In this document: in pieces, positions 31,531 through 43,029 of the stretch
Numbering within the stretch: position 1 is the first letter of the stretch
Layout of the letters: every line of letters starts with the position of its first letter
Source of the DNA: Sporobolomyces roseus
Lineage: Eukaryota; Basidiomycota; Microbotryomycetes; Sporidiobolales; Sporidiobolaceae
DNA: 64,000 nt
Direction: 5' to 3'
Assembly (NCBI GenBank): GCA_016617785.1
Contig: JADILM010000004.1
Coordinates: 930,001 to 994,000, forward strand
Notes under the pieces: generated by a model
What the model saw: only the letters and a program-made list of their open reading frames with translations
What the model was told of the DNA's origin: nothing
The model's database searches: none
Position numbers and translations under genes: made by a program

Positions 31531-33640
31531 TCAGTGTTCCTTCTCGACGAGGACACCGGATTCTCCCATCGATTTCGTCAAATGATTGACGTCGCCCTCT
31601 CCCTCGTTGACGACGATCGAGCTGTCGGAACTAGGAGCATGAGCAGCTGCCGATGCGTAGCTGTCTTCGTCTTGACTCTTGCGTTCGTAGTTGTCGGACT
31701 TCTCGGCGGATTTCGATGATTTCGAGGTCGACGACGAATCTGACGATTTCTTCTGCGATGACTTCTTCGAATCCGAGGCGAGACGTTCCAACATCTTGCA
31801 GATAGACTTGAAGCCATAGTAAGGATCGTTGTCGGGTCCCTTCGCATTTGACTTCCAACTTGTTGGCACACTCTGTGAAAATCCATCAAGTCAGCGAAGC
31901 TACGAAACTTGAGCCTGAACGATTGCGACGAACCCAATCATGCAGGATCCTGATCAATCAAAATTGCTCTGTCAGTATGCGCCAACAGTCGCTGAATGAT
32001 TTGCTGAGAGGCTTACCAGTCGTGAGCACGGAGTTCAGCATAGATTTTGGTTGGTTCAACTCCAGCCTGATATCGCCGAAGAGGATCATCAGTAAATAGA
32101 TCGGCATAGCGATATAGAGAATTGACTCACTCGTCCGAGAGTGTGATAGAGAGCTTCGTCGTCGTCCGCAAAGATCTCTTTTCCACCTGTTCAACCGAGA
32201 AAGAGTCGTCAACAACTATTTCGCATACTTCGTAAACGAAAGTGCTCACCCCAGCAGACAGCGGTATTCCCATTGGCAGGACAAGCTTCTTTCCACCATT
32301 CATCATCTTGAACTATACTAGGATTGATGTAAGGATTCTTGAACAGTTCTGCACCTTTCCAGCCTCTCCAAGCTCCTTCGTTTGACGAGTAGTTCTGCTC
32401 GAGAAGACCTTTCGGGAAATTGAAGGAAGGTAGAGTGAAGAGCGAGAGAGGGTTGAAGCTGAGGTAGGAGATATCTTGACTAGGAGGAGGTGCGACACCG
32501 ACGTAATCGCAAGCGACTCGAAGAGCTGACGAAGGGTAGATATAATCGTAGCTGGCGTTTGTCGTATAACTCTTTGCTCGAGAAGCGACGTTCACCATGG
32601 GAGAGATCAGGAGAGCAGCCTAAATCAGACAAGTTCAGTTATTGGTCCAGTGAGCTCAGCAAACTCGGGAAAGTTCGACTCACACCAGGTCGACCAGGTA
32701 GCTTTCCTAGCTTCTCCGGAGTCTTGATCTCTTTCGCAGGTCGAGCTAGATGAAGGAGGAGCGCCGCGACGAGGTTGCCTCCCGCTGAATCTCCACCGAG
32801 CAGAATCTTGCTCTCGTCGATTTTGAGTGTATTAACAAGGTATTGGTAGCCAGCAACAGATTCGATGAGTTGTGAAGGGTACTTGTACTCGGGTGCGAGA
32901 CCTACGCGATCAACATTGTCAGCGCGATACCTTTCCGAAAGCTTGTTCAGAGGAAAACGAACGGTAATCGAGGCAGAAGATTGAACATTGAATGTTTCGT
33001 TTCAGATTGAACTCTTTGGCGACAGAAGTGAGGATCTCTTGTGCATTACTGCCGGTATCGACGACGAATCCTCCGCCTGTGAATCAAAGGTCAGCATTTC
33101 GAGCAAGTCTGCGAAAGAAAAGCATGTATCGACAAACCGTGGATGAAATAGACGACGACATCGTCCTTTGCACGATCAGTTCCAGGCTTAGCGATCCAAC
33201 GTCCAGCCGTACCATTCACCTTGACGTAGGAGAGCCAATCGCGGTTCTTCTTGCAGTAAGGAGATTGAGTCCAAATTCGTTCGTAAGATTTGACGCGATC
33301 AAAGAGGATACGAGTTTGTGCCGCGTCTCCTCGACTAAGGACATATTGTACGAGATTCCTGATGAAGCTTGAAAGAGCGGTTGTTCCGATAACTTGGACG
33401 TGCGAAGAGAAGAATCGATAGAAAACGTGATGCCAGATCAAACGAAGAGGTCCAACGATGACTGTATCACGCAGGGCGGTCAGCGTGAGTCTCTTTGTAA
33501 CGGTGCAAAGAAAGGAGAGGCTCACGAAGGCGAGGAAGGAGGAGATAGAGGAAATGAAGCACTTTGAGGAAAGTGAGTTTTTGAGGTTCTGCGCCCTTGA
33601 CGAGGGGTAGCTCGACATCCGAATGCAAGTCTACGGACAT
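31531..33640 (-). CDS. Alpha/beta hydrolase (steryl acetyl hydrolase / HSL-like esterase)
   Basis: Predicted membrane-anchored serine esterase of the hormone-sensitive-lipase group, which includes yeast sterol deacetylase Say1. The start MSVDLHSDVELPL leads to hydrophobic N-terminal segments. VVYFIHG spliced to GGFVVDTG gives the HGGG oxyanion motif. YRLAPEYKYPSQL, then KILLGGDSAGGNLVAALLL, carries the GDSAGG nucleophile elbow. Later exons give CWGGKEIFADDDEALY and LRAHDWILHDW, the likely catalytic Asp and His regions. The last exon joins best through a weak GTTCGT donor to SVPTSWKSNAKGPDNDPYYG. It then carries a tail made largely of Lys and Ser, ending VLVEKEH. Around nine introns are present. 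It shares a 578-base divergent region with the next gene. The class is sure; the substrate is not. Confidence 0.88.
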
Positions 33641-34218
33641 TCTGAGGGTGTTTGGCGAATGAGGAGAGAGAAAGAGGAAGAGGAGAGGGAGAAAGAGGGG
33701 CCGAATTCTATTGAAACTCGGGCTTCTGAAATTTCAAAGTTTGCCGTCGTTTTTAGATAATTCTACTATCGTGACAGGTCGACCAGAGTACGTTGAACGA
33801 TGCAGAATTGTAGTGACAAAGCTGCTAGAGAAAATCGAGGAGGAAAGGAAAAAATCTTGCGAAAAAAAACTCGTTCCGACGCTCTTTCTCTCTCTCATCT
33901 CACTCAAACTGCTTCGGTTGACCGTCAGCACCTCTTGACACTCTCTCTGATGCATGCTTCGGTCGGTTTGGACTCTCTCTTTGCGTTCGTCAGAAGGCGC
34001 CCACTCTCTCCACCCTCCTATTTCGAAATCTCATCAGCTAGACACCTCCTCTTCTTTGATCGTCGATTGAGTGATGCAAGACGCCCTTTGCTCCTTCTCC
34101 TTCTTACCATTCATACCGTCTCTTCTCTTTCTTCTCGGAGACACTCACGATCCTCGAAGACTCAACGCTCAAACTCGCAATTTCTTCCGCCAGCGAAAGC
34201 TCAAATAGTCACGCATCG
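33641..34218. promoter_or_regulatory. Divergent promoter region, hydrolase and unrecognised gene
   Basis: The half nearer the + strand gene is a long pyrimidine-rich leader (CTCTCTTT-type tracts). Open frames here lack motifs. I see no defined element. Confidence 0.4.
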
Positions 34219-36693
34219 ATGGATCAGTACACTATGGCGAGTCGGCCCCGGTCTCCTTCACCTCCGTCCACCGCATCGACTCCAGCTGCCTTCTCTCCCT
34301 TCGTCCATTCGAACTCTCTCCCTACTTCTTCCTTCAACCTCCCTCCGATCGAAGCCCCTTTACCTTCTCTCCCTACCTACTACAATGCAACAGGCTCGAG
34401 TCCTAGGTCTCGCACCCATTCTACCGCTTCAAGCATCAGCTCCTTCGTTTCCTCGAATCATTCAAGCTACCTCGATACCGATAGTCCCGACAATTCGGCA
34501 TGCACGTCTCATGCTCCTTGCGACCTAGCTACTGCCACGCTTTCACCAGACCCATCGGGACACGGTTTCATCGTTGAAGAGCAGAGCGTCGGTCAGGTTT
34601 CGGTTCATTGGGATCAGCTCGTTCAACTGCTTGTCGATCGTGAGTTTGATCTCCTTCCGTTATCTCTCGCCCGCCCTGTAGAACAAGCTGACCTTGCGCC
34701 GTTTTAATCAGCTCGAACTACAGCAAACCTCAGTGCAGATCACCCAATCTCGCAAGCAAGCGCTCTCTTGGCTTGTAAGCAGATTCGGTTTCGTTCATCC
34801 GCCTCCTGAGCTAACCATCCCCTTATGTATAGCTCTTCCTTCATCGACCTTGCGTTATGGTCACGTTCCGATCGTGCTCGATTCGACGGATGACAATGTC
34901 GTCCCGTTGAGCGCAGGTCTCCAGGGCTTTTCGCTCAGCTCTTCCAATTTCGCTCCTGGTTCAGCACCGAGTGCTTCGGACAACGACGACGAGATCTACG
35001 ATGCACCTCAAACCGCTCACCCTTTCCGATCGTCTTTCACTCCTTTCGGTGGTCCTCCCTTCCCGCTTCCTTCGACTCAGCCTGTTTCGATTCCTCCTGC
35101 ACCAAACTCGATCGATCCTCGAACATTCGCTTTCACAGCAGCACATCCTCCATTCCTCTCTTCGACGAGTGCGCTTCCCTCTGGACAAGACAGCTATCCT
35201 GGACTACCGATTCCTCCAGCTCGACTCCGTCGCAACGATTCCGACTATTCGTCCTCTTACTCTCGCAAGGAAGGACTTCGCAATGTTGCAGCACCGTACA
35301 CTCGACCTCACTCGTTCTACCAGCAACCTCACCTCTCGACTTCTTCCCTTCAGGACTACGCTGGCCCGAGTATCAATTCGTCCGCGGCATCATTCCGCTC
35401 ACTCGACGGTGAATCATGGTCGTACTCGGCTGCGTCGACGGAGAAGGAGAGAGCGAGGAAACGTGCTCGCGGTCTTCGCTCGTTGAACGGAGAGGAGGAA
35501 CATTACGCCTGGAGCGCTCACAGAGCTCAACTCATTCGAATTGCTGCCGGCGACCATGAAGAAGAGATGACGGAGGAGACTGGCTGGGAAGAGAACGGTG
35601 AGAAGATGTTGGTCAGTATGGAGATTATCGTTTTCACACCCGGAACTTGTAAGTTACTGAGATCTTCTCACCATGATACTTTTGACTTACCTCGACTCTT
35701 GTGATTGTAGACTACAAGGTCATCGAAGACGACATCGAAATCCTCCCGTGTGATTCTTCATCTCGAGTCAACACCTTCCTTCGAGCTCAGCATTGCGTTT
35801 CGTCTTGTCATTTCCGTTTCGAAGGAAAGCGACCCTCAGTCATCCGTCAACATGTCATCTCGTGCAAAGCGAGAGCTCGACACATCCCTGGACCCGATCC
35901 TCTCAAGCGACTTTGCGAATTGCAACTCGGAGCTCAGCATGGTGTCGGCAAAGTGTACGCCCTCTTCTCTAGCTTTTTCTTCTCATGATTGAACAACTGA
36001 TCTTTCTCGCTCATAGCCGATCCCGACCACCGAGTCAAAGTCAAAACAACGAAGGACGGGTTACTCGCGCGACGCATCCTCGCTTCACTCACTGGCAAGG
36101 AGTACCGGCAGCAGCAGATGAGAGCGATGTAGGGGACGATAGGAGTATTCATAGCTTCGAAAGCGCCGAATCTGGGAGTCGCTTATCCACTCGAAGAGGT
36201 CGACGACCAATCTCGTTCAATGGAAGTTTCGCTTCGAACCATTCTTCTCCCCATGAAGCTATCGTGAGTTCTCCTTCTTCTGCTACAGGAACTCTCTCAC
36301 GACGCTCATACGTACTCCTCGAACAGGAATCGAACCAATATACCGCCGCTCAGCAAAATTGGTGGTCGACGAAACCTTCGAGTTCTCACGATGCCGTTCA
36401 AGCCGCGATACTCGATTCCTCTTCTTACCCAGGTCATGGATCGTCTTCAGATACTGCCCAAGCCCCAGCGCAACAAGTGAGTCGCTCTTGTTACCATCTT
36501 GCTGAGAACAGCTCAAACTAATCATTTTCTTTCACTTCGTTCGCGATAGGAGGATTGGCTTTCGACTTACGGACTCAAGACTCCGACGATGAGTACCGCA
36601 CTCGAATCTCAACAACGTATGGCTCTCGACTCTCCTCAACGAGCAGGACTCGCTTCGAGGAATTCGTCCTTCCTTGCGATGGACGACGAATAG
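34219..36693 (+). CDS. Unrecognised Ser/Pro-rich protein with a possible C2HC finger
   Basis: I do not recognise this protein. The start MDQYTMASRPRSPSP opens a disordered region rich in Ser and Pro. VEEQSVGQVSVHWDQLVQLL then joins through an intron to a short helical stretch (QITQSRKQALSWL). A large low-complexity middle follows. A compact part after the 35650-35710 intron reads YYKVIEDDIEILPCDSSSRV. It then carries a C-x3-C-x14-H-x3-C set (CVSSCHFRFEGKRPSVIRQH followed by VISC), which may bind zinc. After two more introns the end is SSFLAMDDE at 36693. The exon joins after 35600 keep frame cleanly and give good gene support. A nuclear regulator is a reasonable guess from composition, no more. 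ILV5 begins only 186 bases downstream. Confidence 0.6.
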
Positions 36694-36879
36694 ACACTTT
36701 TTTTCCCTTGAATTTTTCTACTCAGATCTCTCTTGTTGATGGAATTGAAACACGCTCCCAATTGTCCTTATGTTTGAATCAGAAGGATTTCGAACGAGCA
36801 AGAGTCATTTTCAAGCGGCATCGGCAGCAACTTGTTGAAATTCTAGAATCTTTTTCTTCTCTCTCTCCTCCAATCAACC

Positions 36880-38949
36880 ATGTCTGCACGAACTGCCCTC
36901 AACTCTATCAAGCTCGCCGCTCGCCAGGTTCCCAAGGGACAACGCGCCTACTCGCTCCTGACTGGCGCTAAGGCTGCCGCTGCTGTCGCTCCCCGAACTG
37001 CTTCCCTTACCGTCAGTTTCAATTTTCTTGCATTCACCCTCTCCCTCACCCCACACAACGCTGATTTAACTTGATCATACAGGCTACCCGTGGTGTCAAG
37101 ACTCTTGACTTTGCTGGAACCAAGGAGACCGTCTACGAGCGAGCTGGTAAGCTTTTCAAACTTCGTCTCGAATCTCTTTAGATCCAAATTCCTCCGCCTT
37201 TTCGCCTTGCAAAACTTTTTCTTCCTCCCCTTTACCCCACGAACAAGCCGATCGGAGTTCGATATCGTCAAATGACTTGATGGATGAGGACCAGAGCGAG
37301 AAAGGCATGGGATGGGAAAGGGATGGAGATGGAGCGACCGGGAGCGACAAATGTTGTCCAGAGGCGAGGGAGAAACAGCGGGAATTGGTTACCAGAAGGA
37401 AGCGGTCGGGGTAGCGCATACTTAGGAAGAGCTGCAGGAAGGAGATCAGAGCGAAAGTTGAGTGAACCCTATCGAAGAAACAGCGAAACTGACACATTTC
37501 GTCGTTTCCGAACTTCTCCTTTCTCTTCCTCACAGATTGGCCTCTTCCCAAACTCCAAGAGTACCTCAAGGACGACACCCTTGCTCTCATTGGTTACGGT
37601 TCCCAAGGTCACGGACAAGGACTTAACGCTCGTGACAACGGAATCAACGTTATCGTCGGTGTTCGTGAGGGTGGAGAGTCATGGAAGCAGGCTCAAGAAG
37701 ATGGATGGGTGAGTCTAGCTTCTTTCTTTGTGTCCGAAGCGGATATCCCAGAGAGGACTTGGACTGATCGCAAATTTTCATCTGTTTCGCTAGGTTCCCG
37801 GAAAGACCCTCTTCCCCATTGAGGAGGCCATCAACAAGGGTACCATCATCATGAACCTTCTCTCAGATGCTGCTCAATCGCAAACCTGGAAGCAAATCAA
37901 GCCCCTCATCGTTCGTTCTTCATTCTTTCGTTTTCACACTCGCTGTAGTATTGACGACGAATTGGTTCCCTGTACAGACCAAGGGCAAGACTCTCTACTT
38001 CTCCCACGGTTTCTCCCTCGTCTACGCCAAGGACACCGGAGTTGAGGCTCCCAAGGATGTCGATGTCATCCTTTGCGCTCCCAAGGGATCTGGACGAACT
38101 GTCCGAACTCTCTTCAAGGAGGGACGTGGAATCAACGCTTCCGTCGCTGTCTGGCAAGACGTCACCGGAAAGGCCATGGAGAAGGCTCGTGCCCTCGCCG
38201 TCGCTGTCGGTACCGGTTACGCTTACGAGACCACCTTCGAAAAGGAGGTCTACTCTGACCTTTACGGTGAACGTGGTGTCCTCATGGGAGGTATCCGTGA
38301 GTTGCTATCTCTCAATTCAGCGATTCGGTCGAATGATGTGCTGACTTCTTGATGAGCATCGCAGAGGGAATGTTCCTTGCTCAATACAAGGTTCTCCGTG
38401 AAAACGGACACTCCCCGTCTGAGGCCTTCAACGAGACTGTCGAGGAGGCTACCCAATCTCTCTTCCCCCTCATCGGTCAATACGGTATGGATTACATGTA
38501 CAACGCTTGCTCGACCACTGCTCGTCGTGGAGCTCTCGACTGGGCTCCCAAGTTCGAGGCTGTATGTTTCATTCCCTCTCTTTTTCTGCGATCAACCTAT
38601 CTCATTGACATTTCACACCCGCTTTACAGGCCAACAAGCCCGTCTTCGAGGCCCTCTACAAGGCTGTCCGTGACGGAACTGAGACTCGCCGATCCCTTGA
38701 ATTCAGTTAGTCTAGCATGTCTCCCTCCTTGCGATCTCTTCACCTCGTACTGACCTACTTTGTGCTCTTGTAGACGGTCAAGCCGATTACCGTGAGAAGT
38801 TCGCTATCGAGACCCGAGAAATCGACAACCAAGAGAGTAAGTCGGCTTTCCCTTTTCCTTTCCGACTTCCCACACTGATCGTTCTCGTTCCCACAGTCTG
38901 GCGCGCTGGAAAGACTGTTCGTTCGCTCCGACCTGACGCCAAGAACTAA
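36880..38949 (+). CDS. ILV5: Ketol-acid reductoisomerase (acetohydroxyacid reductoisomerase)
   Basis: Mitochondrial NADPH-dependent enzyme, second step of valine, leucine and isoleucine synthesis; in yeast it also helps stabilise mitochondrial DNA. MSARTALNSIKLAARQVPKG is a clear transit peptide. DWPLPKLQEYLKDDTLALIG leads to the Rossmann motif GYGSQGHGQGLNARDNG. APKGSGRTVRTLFKEGRGIN and TTFEKEVYSDLYGERGVLMG carry metal-binding acidic residues. DYMYNACSTTARRGALDW and the end KTVRSLRPDAKN complete the fungal-type short KARI. Seven or so introns interrupt it. The second (37147-37535) is 389 nt, far longer than its neighbours. The gene heads a tandem + strand run but has no functional tie to the next genes beyond mitochondria. 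Confidence 0.96.
37270..37499 (+). ncRNA. Possible intron-encoded RNA, box C/D-like ends (weak)
   Basis: Inside the long ILV5 intron, AAATG at 37270-37274 can pair with CATTT at 37495-37499. Just inside the stem sit TTGATGG (one base off a C box) and CTGA (a D box). The span of about 230 nt is long for a box C/D snoRNA, and internal boxes and a guide were not identified. Speculative. Confidence 0.15.
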
Positions 38950-39312
38950 GCAGTCTGTTTTGTATGCTTGATTCTCCAATCCCTTCTCTCTCTCTTTTTG
39001 CACTCTGCAATCGTTTCTTGTCGTATCGTTTTGTCTTTACCCCCTTCCCACTCTCCAACTCCACTACGTCATCTATTCTTTACTGTCTCTCACCCTCTCC
39101 CCCAAAATATGCCTAGTCGATGCAACAGGCAAAAAAGGTTAAATCAATTTCTCGTGTTCTTGGGTTCTATTCGAGAGATGCCAGTCTGTGTTCCGTCGAC
39201 ATGGAGACTCTGCCATCATGCGCCAAAGTAAGCAGTGGTTCAGGTGAGAATGATCTGTGAAGCGAATTCGAAGTCGCAAGTTCACGAAAGTTGATCTTCG
39301 ACCAATTGCAAC
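38950..39312. other. ILV5-gephyrin-like gene gap, no supported gene
   Basis: About 360 bases with pyrimidine-rich ILV5 3' sequence followed by the promoter of the next gene. No gene is seen. Confidence 0.5.
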
Positions 39313-41680
39313 ATGTTCAGTAAGCTCTCCCCTCGTCTACGAGCCTTGCCCATCATGCTGAGAAGCTCCTCTTCTAGCTGTCGCGCTACTGTGCGTCTCG
39401 GATACAGCTTTCAAGGATCCTTCAACAGATCTCGTTCTTCCCCTCATCCGTAATCAACTCGAATCTACTGGAGCGTATGAAGTCAAGGGTACCGGTATAG
39501 TACCTGATGAGCCGGATCAGATCATCTCATCTCTCAAGGGATGGATCGACGAAGGGATTAACTTGTGCTTGACTATCGGAGGAACTGGATTTGGAACTAG
39601 AGACACAACACCAGAGGTGAGCTCTCACTCCTGTGAATTCTAGTATAAGCTAATCAAAACTACAGGCGGTCTCGACTCTTATCGACAAACCTGCACCTGG
39701 CCTCGTTACCGCAATGTTGCTAGGTTCGCTCAACATTACTCCTCTCGCTGCTCTATCCCGTCCAGTCGCCGGCGTGGCCCTCTCGAAACGATCAGGAGCG
39801 AACGGTACCGGTACTCTGATCATCACGCTACCCGGAAGTCCGAAAGGTGCGAAGGAGAACTTGGACAATTTGTTGAAAGTTCTGCCTCACGCTCTCGAAT
39901 TGGCGGGAGGAGCGAAGAGTCGGACAACAGGGGTACATCAGAAGATAGAACAAGGTCGAGACGGTATGGAAGGAGTAGCATCAGCGACGGGGCAATCTGC
40001 TTCGACGGATTTGCAACATCAACATTCCCATCACTCGCATTCTCATTCTCATTCTCACTCCCACTCCCACTCTCATCATCATCACCATGCACCCCGGTCA
40101 CGTACGATGATGTCGCAAGATCCCTCAGTAGCTATCGCATCTCGACAACGGCAATCCCCTTGGCCTCTCGTTTCGGTCAAAGACGCACTTTCGCTCATTT
40201 TCGATCACACTCCTGTCGTCTCAGTCGAGAAGACCCTCGTCGATTCTGGCCTCGTAGGTCACGTGCTCTCTGAGGACGTCTTTTCGCCTCGCAATATCCC
40301 AAGCAGTCCCTCAACGAATATTGATGGATACGCGGTTCGTTGTAAGTCGGATCCTCTCTCTCTGTCTCTTCTCGCTGTCTGCTGATTTCCTAACCATTCT
40401 ATATTCAGCTACCGATCGTCCAGGAGTCTACAGAGTCGTCACGAACTTCCCCGAGGAACCTCTTCCTTCCGATTCCGTCTATCGAATCAACACTGGAGCA
40501 CCTTTACCTCCCGGAATGGATTCTTGCATCATGGTGGAGGATACGTCGGTCATGTCAAGAGACGAACAAGGAGAAGAACTGGCAGTGAAATTGTTGGCAC
40601 AAGTGGACAAGGGTGAGAATGTGAGAAAGGAAGGAAGCGATGTCAGAGAGGGAGAAAAAGTGCTTGAGCAAGGCGATGTTATCACTCCAGTCGGAGGTGA
40701 ACTAGGCACTCTAGCTTTCGTAGGACAGAGATCAGTATGCACCCTTCTTTCGTTTCCCGCACGAATAATCTCGCTGAGATTCGACGACTTTTACAGGTGC
40801 TCGCTCATCGCCGACCGATTGTCGCTGTTCTCTCGACGGGGAACGAACTTGTCGACTTGCAGGATACTACTTCGAAGTCATCCGCATCTTTCTCAGCGAT
40901 CGTCGACTCGAACAGGCCAACTCTACTTTCGATTCTCAAACATCTACACTTTGAGACACTCGACCTCGGGATTTGTACTGATGCGATGGCTGTCACGAAA
41001 GCTGCGCTTAAGAGAGGTGTCGAGGAGGCGGACATTGTTATCACTACTGGAGGAACGAGTATGGGAGTTAGCGATCTGATCAAGCCTTGTATCGAGCGAG
41101 AACTAGGAGGAACAGTTCATTTCGGTCGAGTTGCGATGAAACCAGGGTGAATACTCTCCCATATACTATATGGAACATGATACTGATAAGAGTAGAAGCA
41201 CAGGAAACCTACTACCTTCGCTACGATTCCAGCTCACCCGTTCGCTCCAAGTCGAAATCCGAAACTCGTCTTCGCCTTGCCAGGCAATCCAGCTTCGGCA
41301 CTCGTGACATTCTACCTCTTCGTCCTCCCTTCGCTACGCAAGATGGAAGGTCGAAGACGAGGTGAATGGGAACTACCTCGAGTTCCAGTCTCTGTAGGTT
41401 GTCCAACAGCTTTCTCGAAGAAGTTTCGCAAATTGATCGTTTCTTCCTCCAGCTCACCTCGAGCGTGCCTCTCGACTCTCGCCCAGAGTATCATCGAGTT
41501 CAGATTTGTCCGACTTCAACAGGACTCGAAGCACTTTCAACAGGAGGACAGCGTTCGAGTCGCACTGTTTCTCTCGCAGGTGCGAATGGGTTACTCGAGT
41601 TACCTGCTTCTTCGGAAGGAGAGAAGGAGAAGTCAGGAGGTGATGTAGTACAGTGTGTTGTCGTAGGCGACTTTGTTTGA
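39313..41680 (+). CDS. Gephyrin-like molybdenum cofactor enzyme (MogA-MoeA fusion)
   Basis: Adenylates molybdopterin and inserts molybdate, completing the cofactor used by nitrate reductase and sulfite oxidase. The MogA-like part comes first: [65 protein letters not shown] linker with an unusual His/Ser run (about 40015-40090) follows. The MoeA-like part has [64 protein letters not shown] joined to [13 protein letters not shown], and [17 protein letters not shown]. The domain order is that of gephyrin. The start is ATG 39313: a 7-nt first exon (ATGTTCA), a GTAAGC donor and an acceptor at 39377 give MFTVALLCVS in frame. The end is VVGDFV. This implies the organism makes molybdoenzymes. Identification is firm; the C-terminal splice near 41400-41450 is approximate. 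Confidence 0.92.
40015..40090 (+). repeat. His/Ser coding repeat (CAYTCN)n in the gephyrin-like linker
   Basis: Alternating CAT/CAC and TCT/TCC/TCG codons encode a run of His-Ser dipeptides ending in five His. It is a coding minisatellite, so its length may vary between strains. Confidence 0.85.
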
Positions 41681-42127
41681 ATCGAAATGAAAGATGCAAT
41701 ATTCGACTTACAGTATCTGCGAGTGGTTTTTTGTTCGAAGAGAGAGAGAGAGATTCCAAGTCAACTCCATCTTTCACCGCACTCTTCCCCCGCCGTTTCC
41801 GTGAGTGCGTTTGAGCTGTCTGAACCCTTGCAAGAGTAGCTGCTGACCTCTGCGTCGTCTCCTCTCTTTGTACTCGCTGTTTTGACCAATTCCCATTCCA
41901 CCTTTCATCACTCGCTCTTTCGGTCAACTCTACCACAGACTTGTACGTTCTATTCTCATCCTAGCAGTACTCTGAGCGGTATAGCTGACCTTTGATTCGC
42001 TTCCTCTCATCGCATTGTCGACTTCTCAACTCTTCTCTCTCTCACAATCCTCGAACCTCCGACTCCCTCTTCACAACTCGCTAACTTTTCGAAATCGATT
42101 GGATCAACATCAATAGCTTCTCTTGTC
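41681..42127. other. Gephyrin-like gene-COX4 gap, no supported gene
   Basis: About 450 bases with a short GA tract near 41739 and CT-rich leader sequence before COX4. A minus-strand frame of 160 codons crosses it and the end of the upstream gene, but it lacks motifs. Confidence 0.45.
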
Positions 42128-43029
42128 ATGTTCTCTCGAATCGCCCTTCGTGCCGCTGCCCCTCGCGCCCTCCCCCGCGTCCAGCCTACTCGCACTTTCC
42201 TTACCTCCCTTCCTCGATTCTCCGCTCCTGAACCTACCGTTCTCGGTGCGTAACCATCTTTCAACTCTATGAGTCTATCCTGAGCGGAGCAGAGAGTCAT
42301 TGGATTGATTTAATACTCTTTTCGCAGGTCCCGGAGGAAAGACTGGAGAAGTTCCTACCGACATTGAGCAAGCTACCGGTCTCGAACGATTCGAACTCCT
42401 TCACAAGCTCAAGGGTGAAGAGGCCTTCTCCCTCGAACCCCTCGAGGTTAACCGTCTCGGTACCCTTGCCGACCCTATCATGGTCTTCTCTCTCGTGAGT
42501 CTACGTTTAGACCGACCAGGCCGGACCGTCACAGTGTAGAGGCATCGATGGGGCCATTGCGAGACTGAGTAGCGGGACGAAGCGAAGTTCGAGAAGAGCA
42601 GTTCGAAGATTGGAGAGTAAAGGGATAGGAGGCTATTTAAGTTTGGAAACGGAGGACTTGGGACAGTATGGGCCAAGGGTCAGGGAAGGATCAACACGAG
42701 GAAGAAGCGCAGATCATAGGGGAGGAGTGCCAGACAAGCAGACTTGCCCCAAGCCGAAAAAAGGATCATTTTACTGACTTTCATCGATTGCTCTTTCACA
42801 GGACAAGGAACGTATTGTGGGCTGCACCGGTTACCCCGTTGACTCGTAGGGCACCTCCCATCTTCATCCACTTGCAAGAAAGATCAGGAGCTGACGAAGT
42901 ATTGTTCAATTCAGTCACGACACCATCCTCTTCCCCGTTGGCAAGGACAAGCCTGTTCGATGCCCCGAATGCGGGTCGGCTTATCAATCTGACTTCCATG
43001 GAGTAGAACACGACGATCACCACCACTAA
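42128..43029 (+). CDS. COX4: Cytochrome c oxidase subunit IV (mammalian COX5B type)
   Basis: Nuclear-encoded, zinc-binding structural subunit of respiratory complex IV. MFSRIALRAAAPRALPRVQP is a strong mitochondrial presequence. GPGGKTGEVPTDIEQATGLE and RFELLHKLKGEEAF lead to ERIVGCTGYPVDSHD and then VRCPECGSAYQSDFHGVEHD, which holds the zinc ligands including the CPEC pair. The protein is about 147 residues, normal for the family. Exon joins: intron 1 is 42246-42327; intron 2 is 42495-42801 (307 nt, long for this genome); intron 3 has a GTAGGG donor and ends before TCACGAC near 42915. The His-rich tail HDDHHH ends at the TAA at 43027. Confidence 0.93.

Noticed and set aside
34771..34828. Possible intron (GTAAGC to TATAG) in the unrecognised C2HC gene
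   Set aside because: It is 58 nt, and splicing would shift the frame into a stop, while the unspliced frame stays open.
41454..41936. 160-codon minus-strand frame across the end of the gephyrin-like gene
   Set aside because: It is antisense to conserved MoeA C-terminal coding sequence and has no motif.
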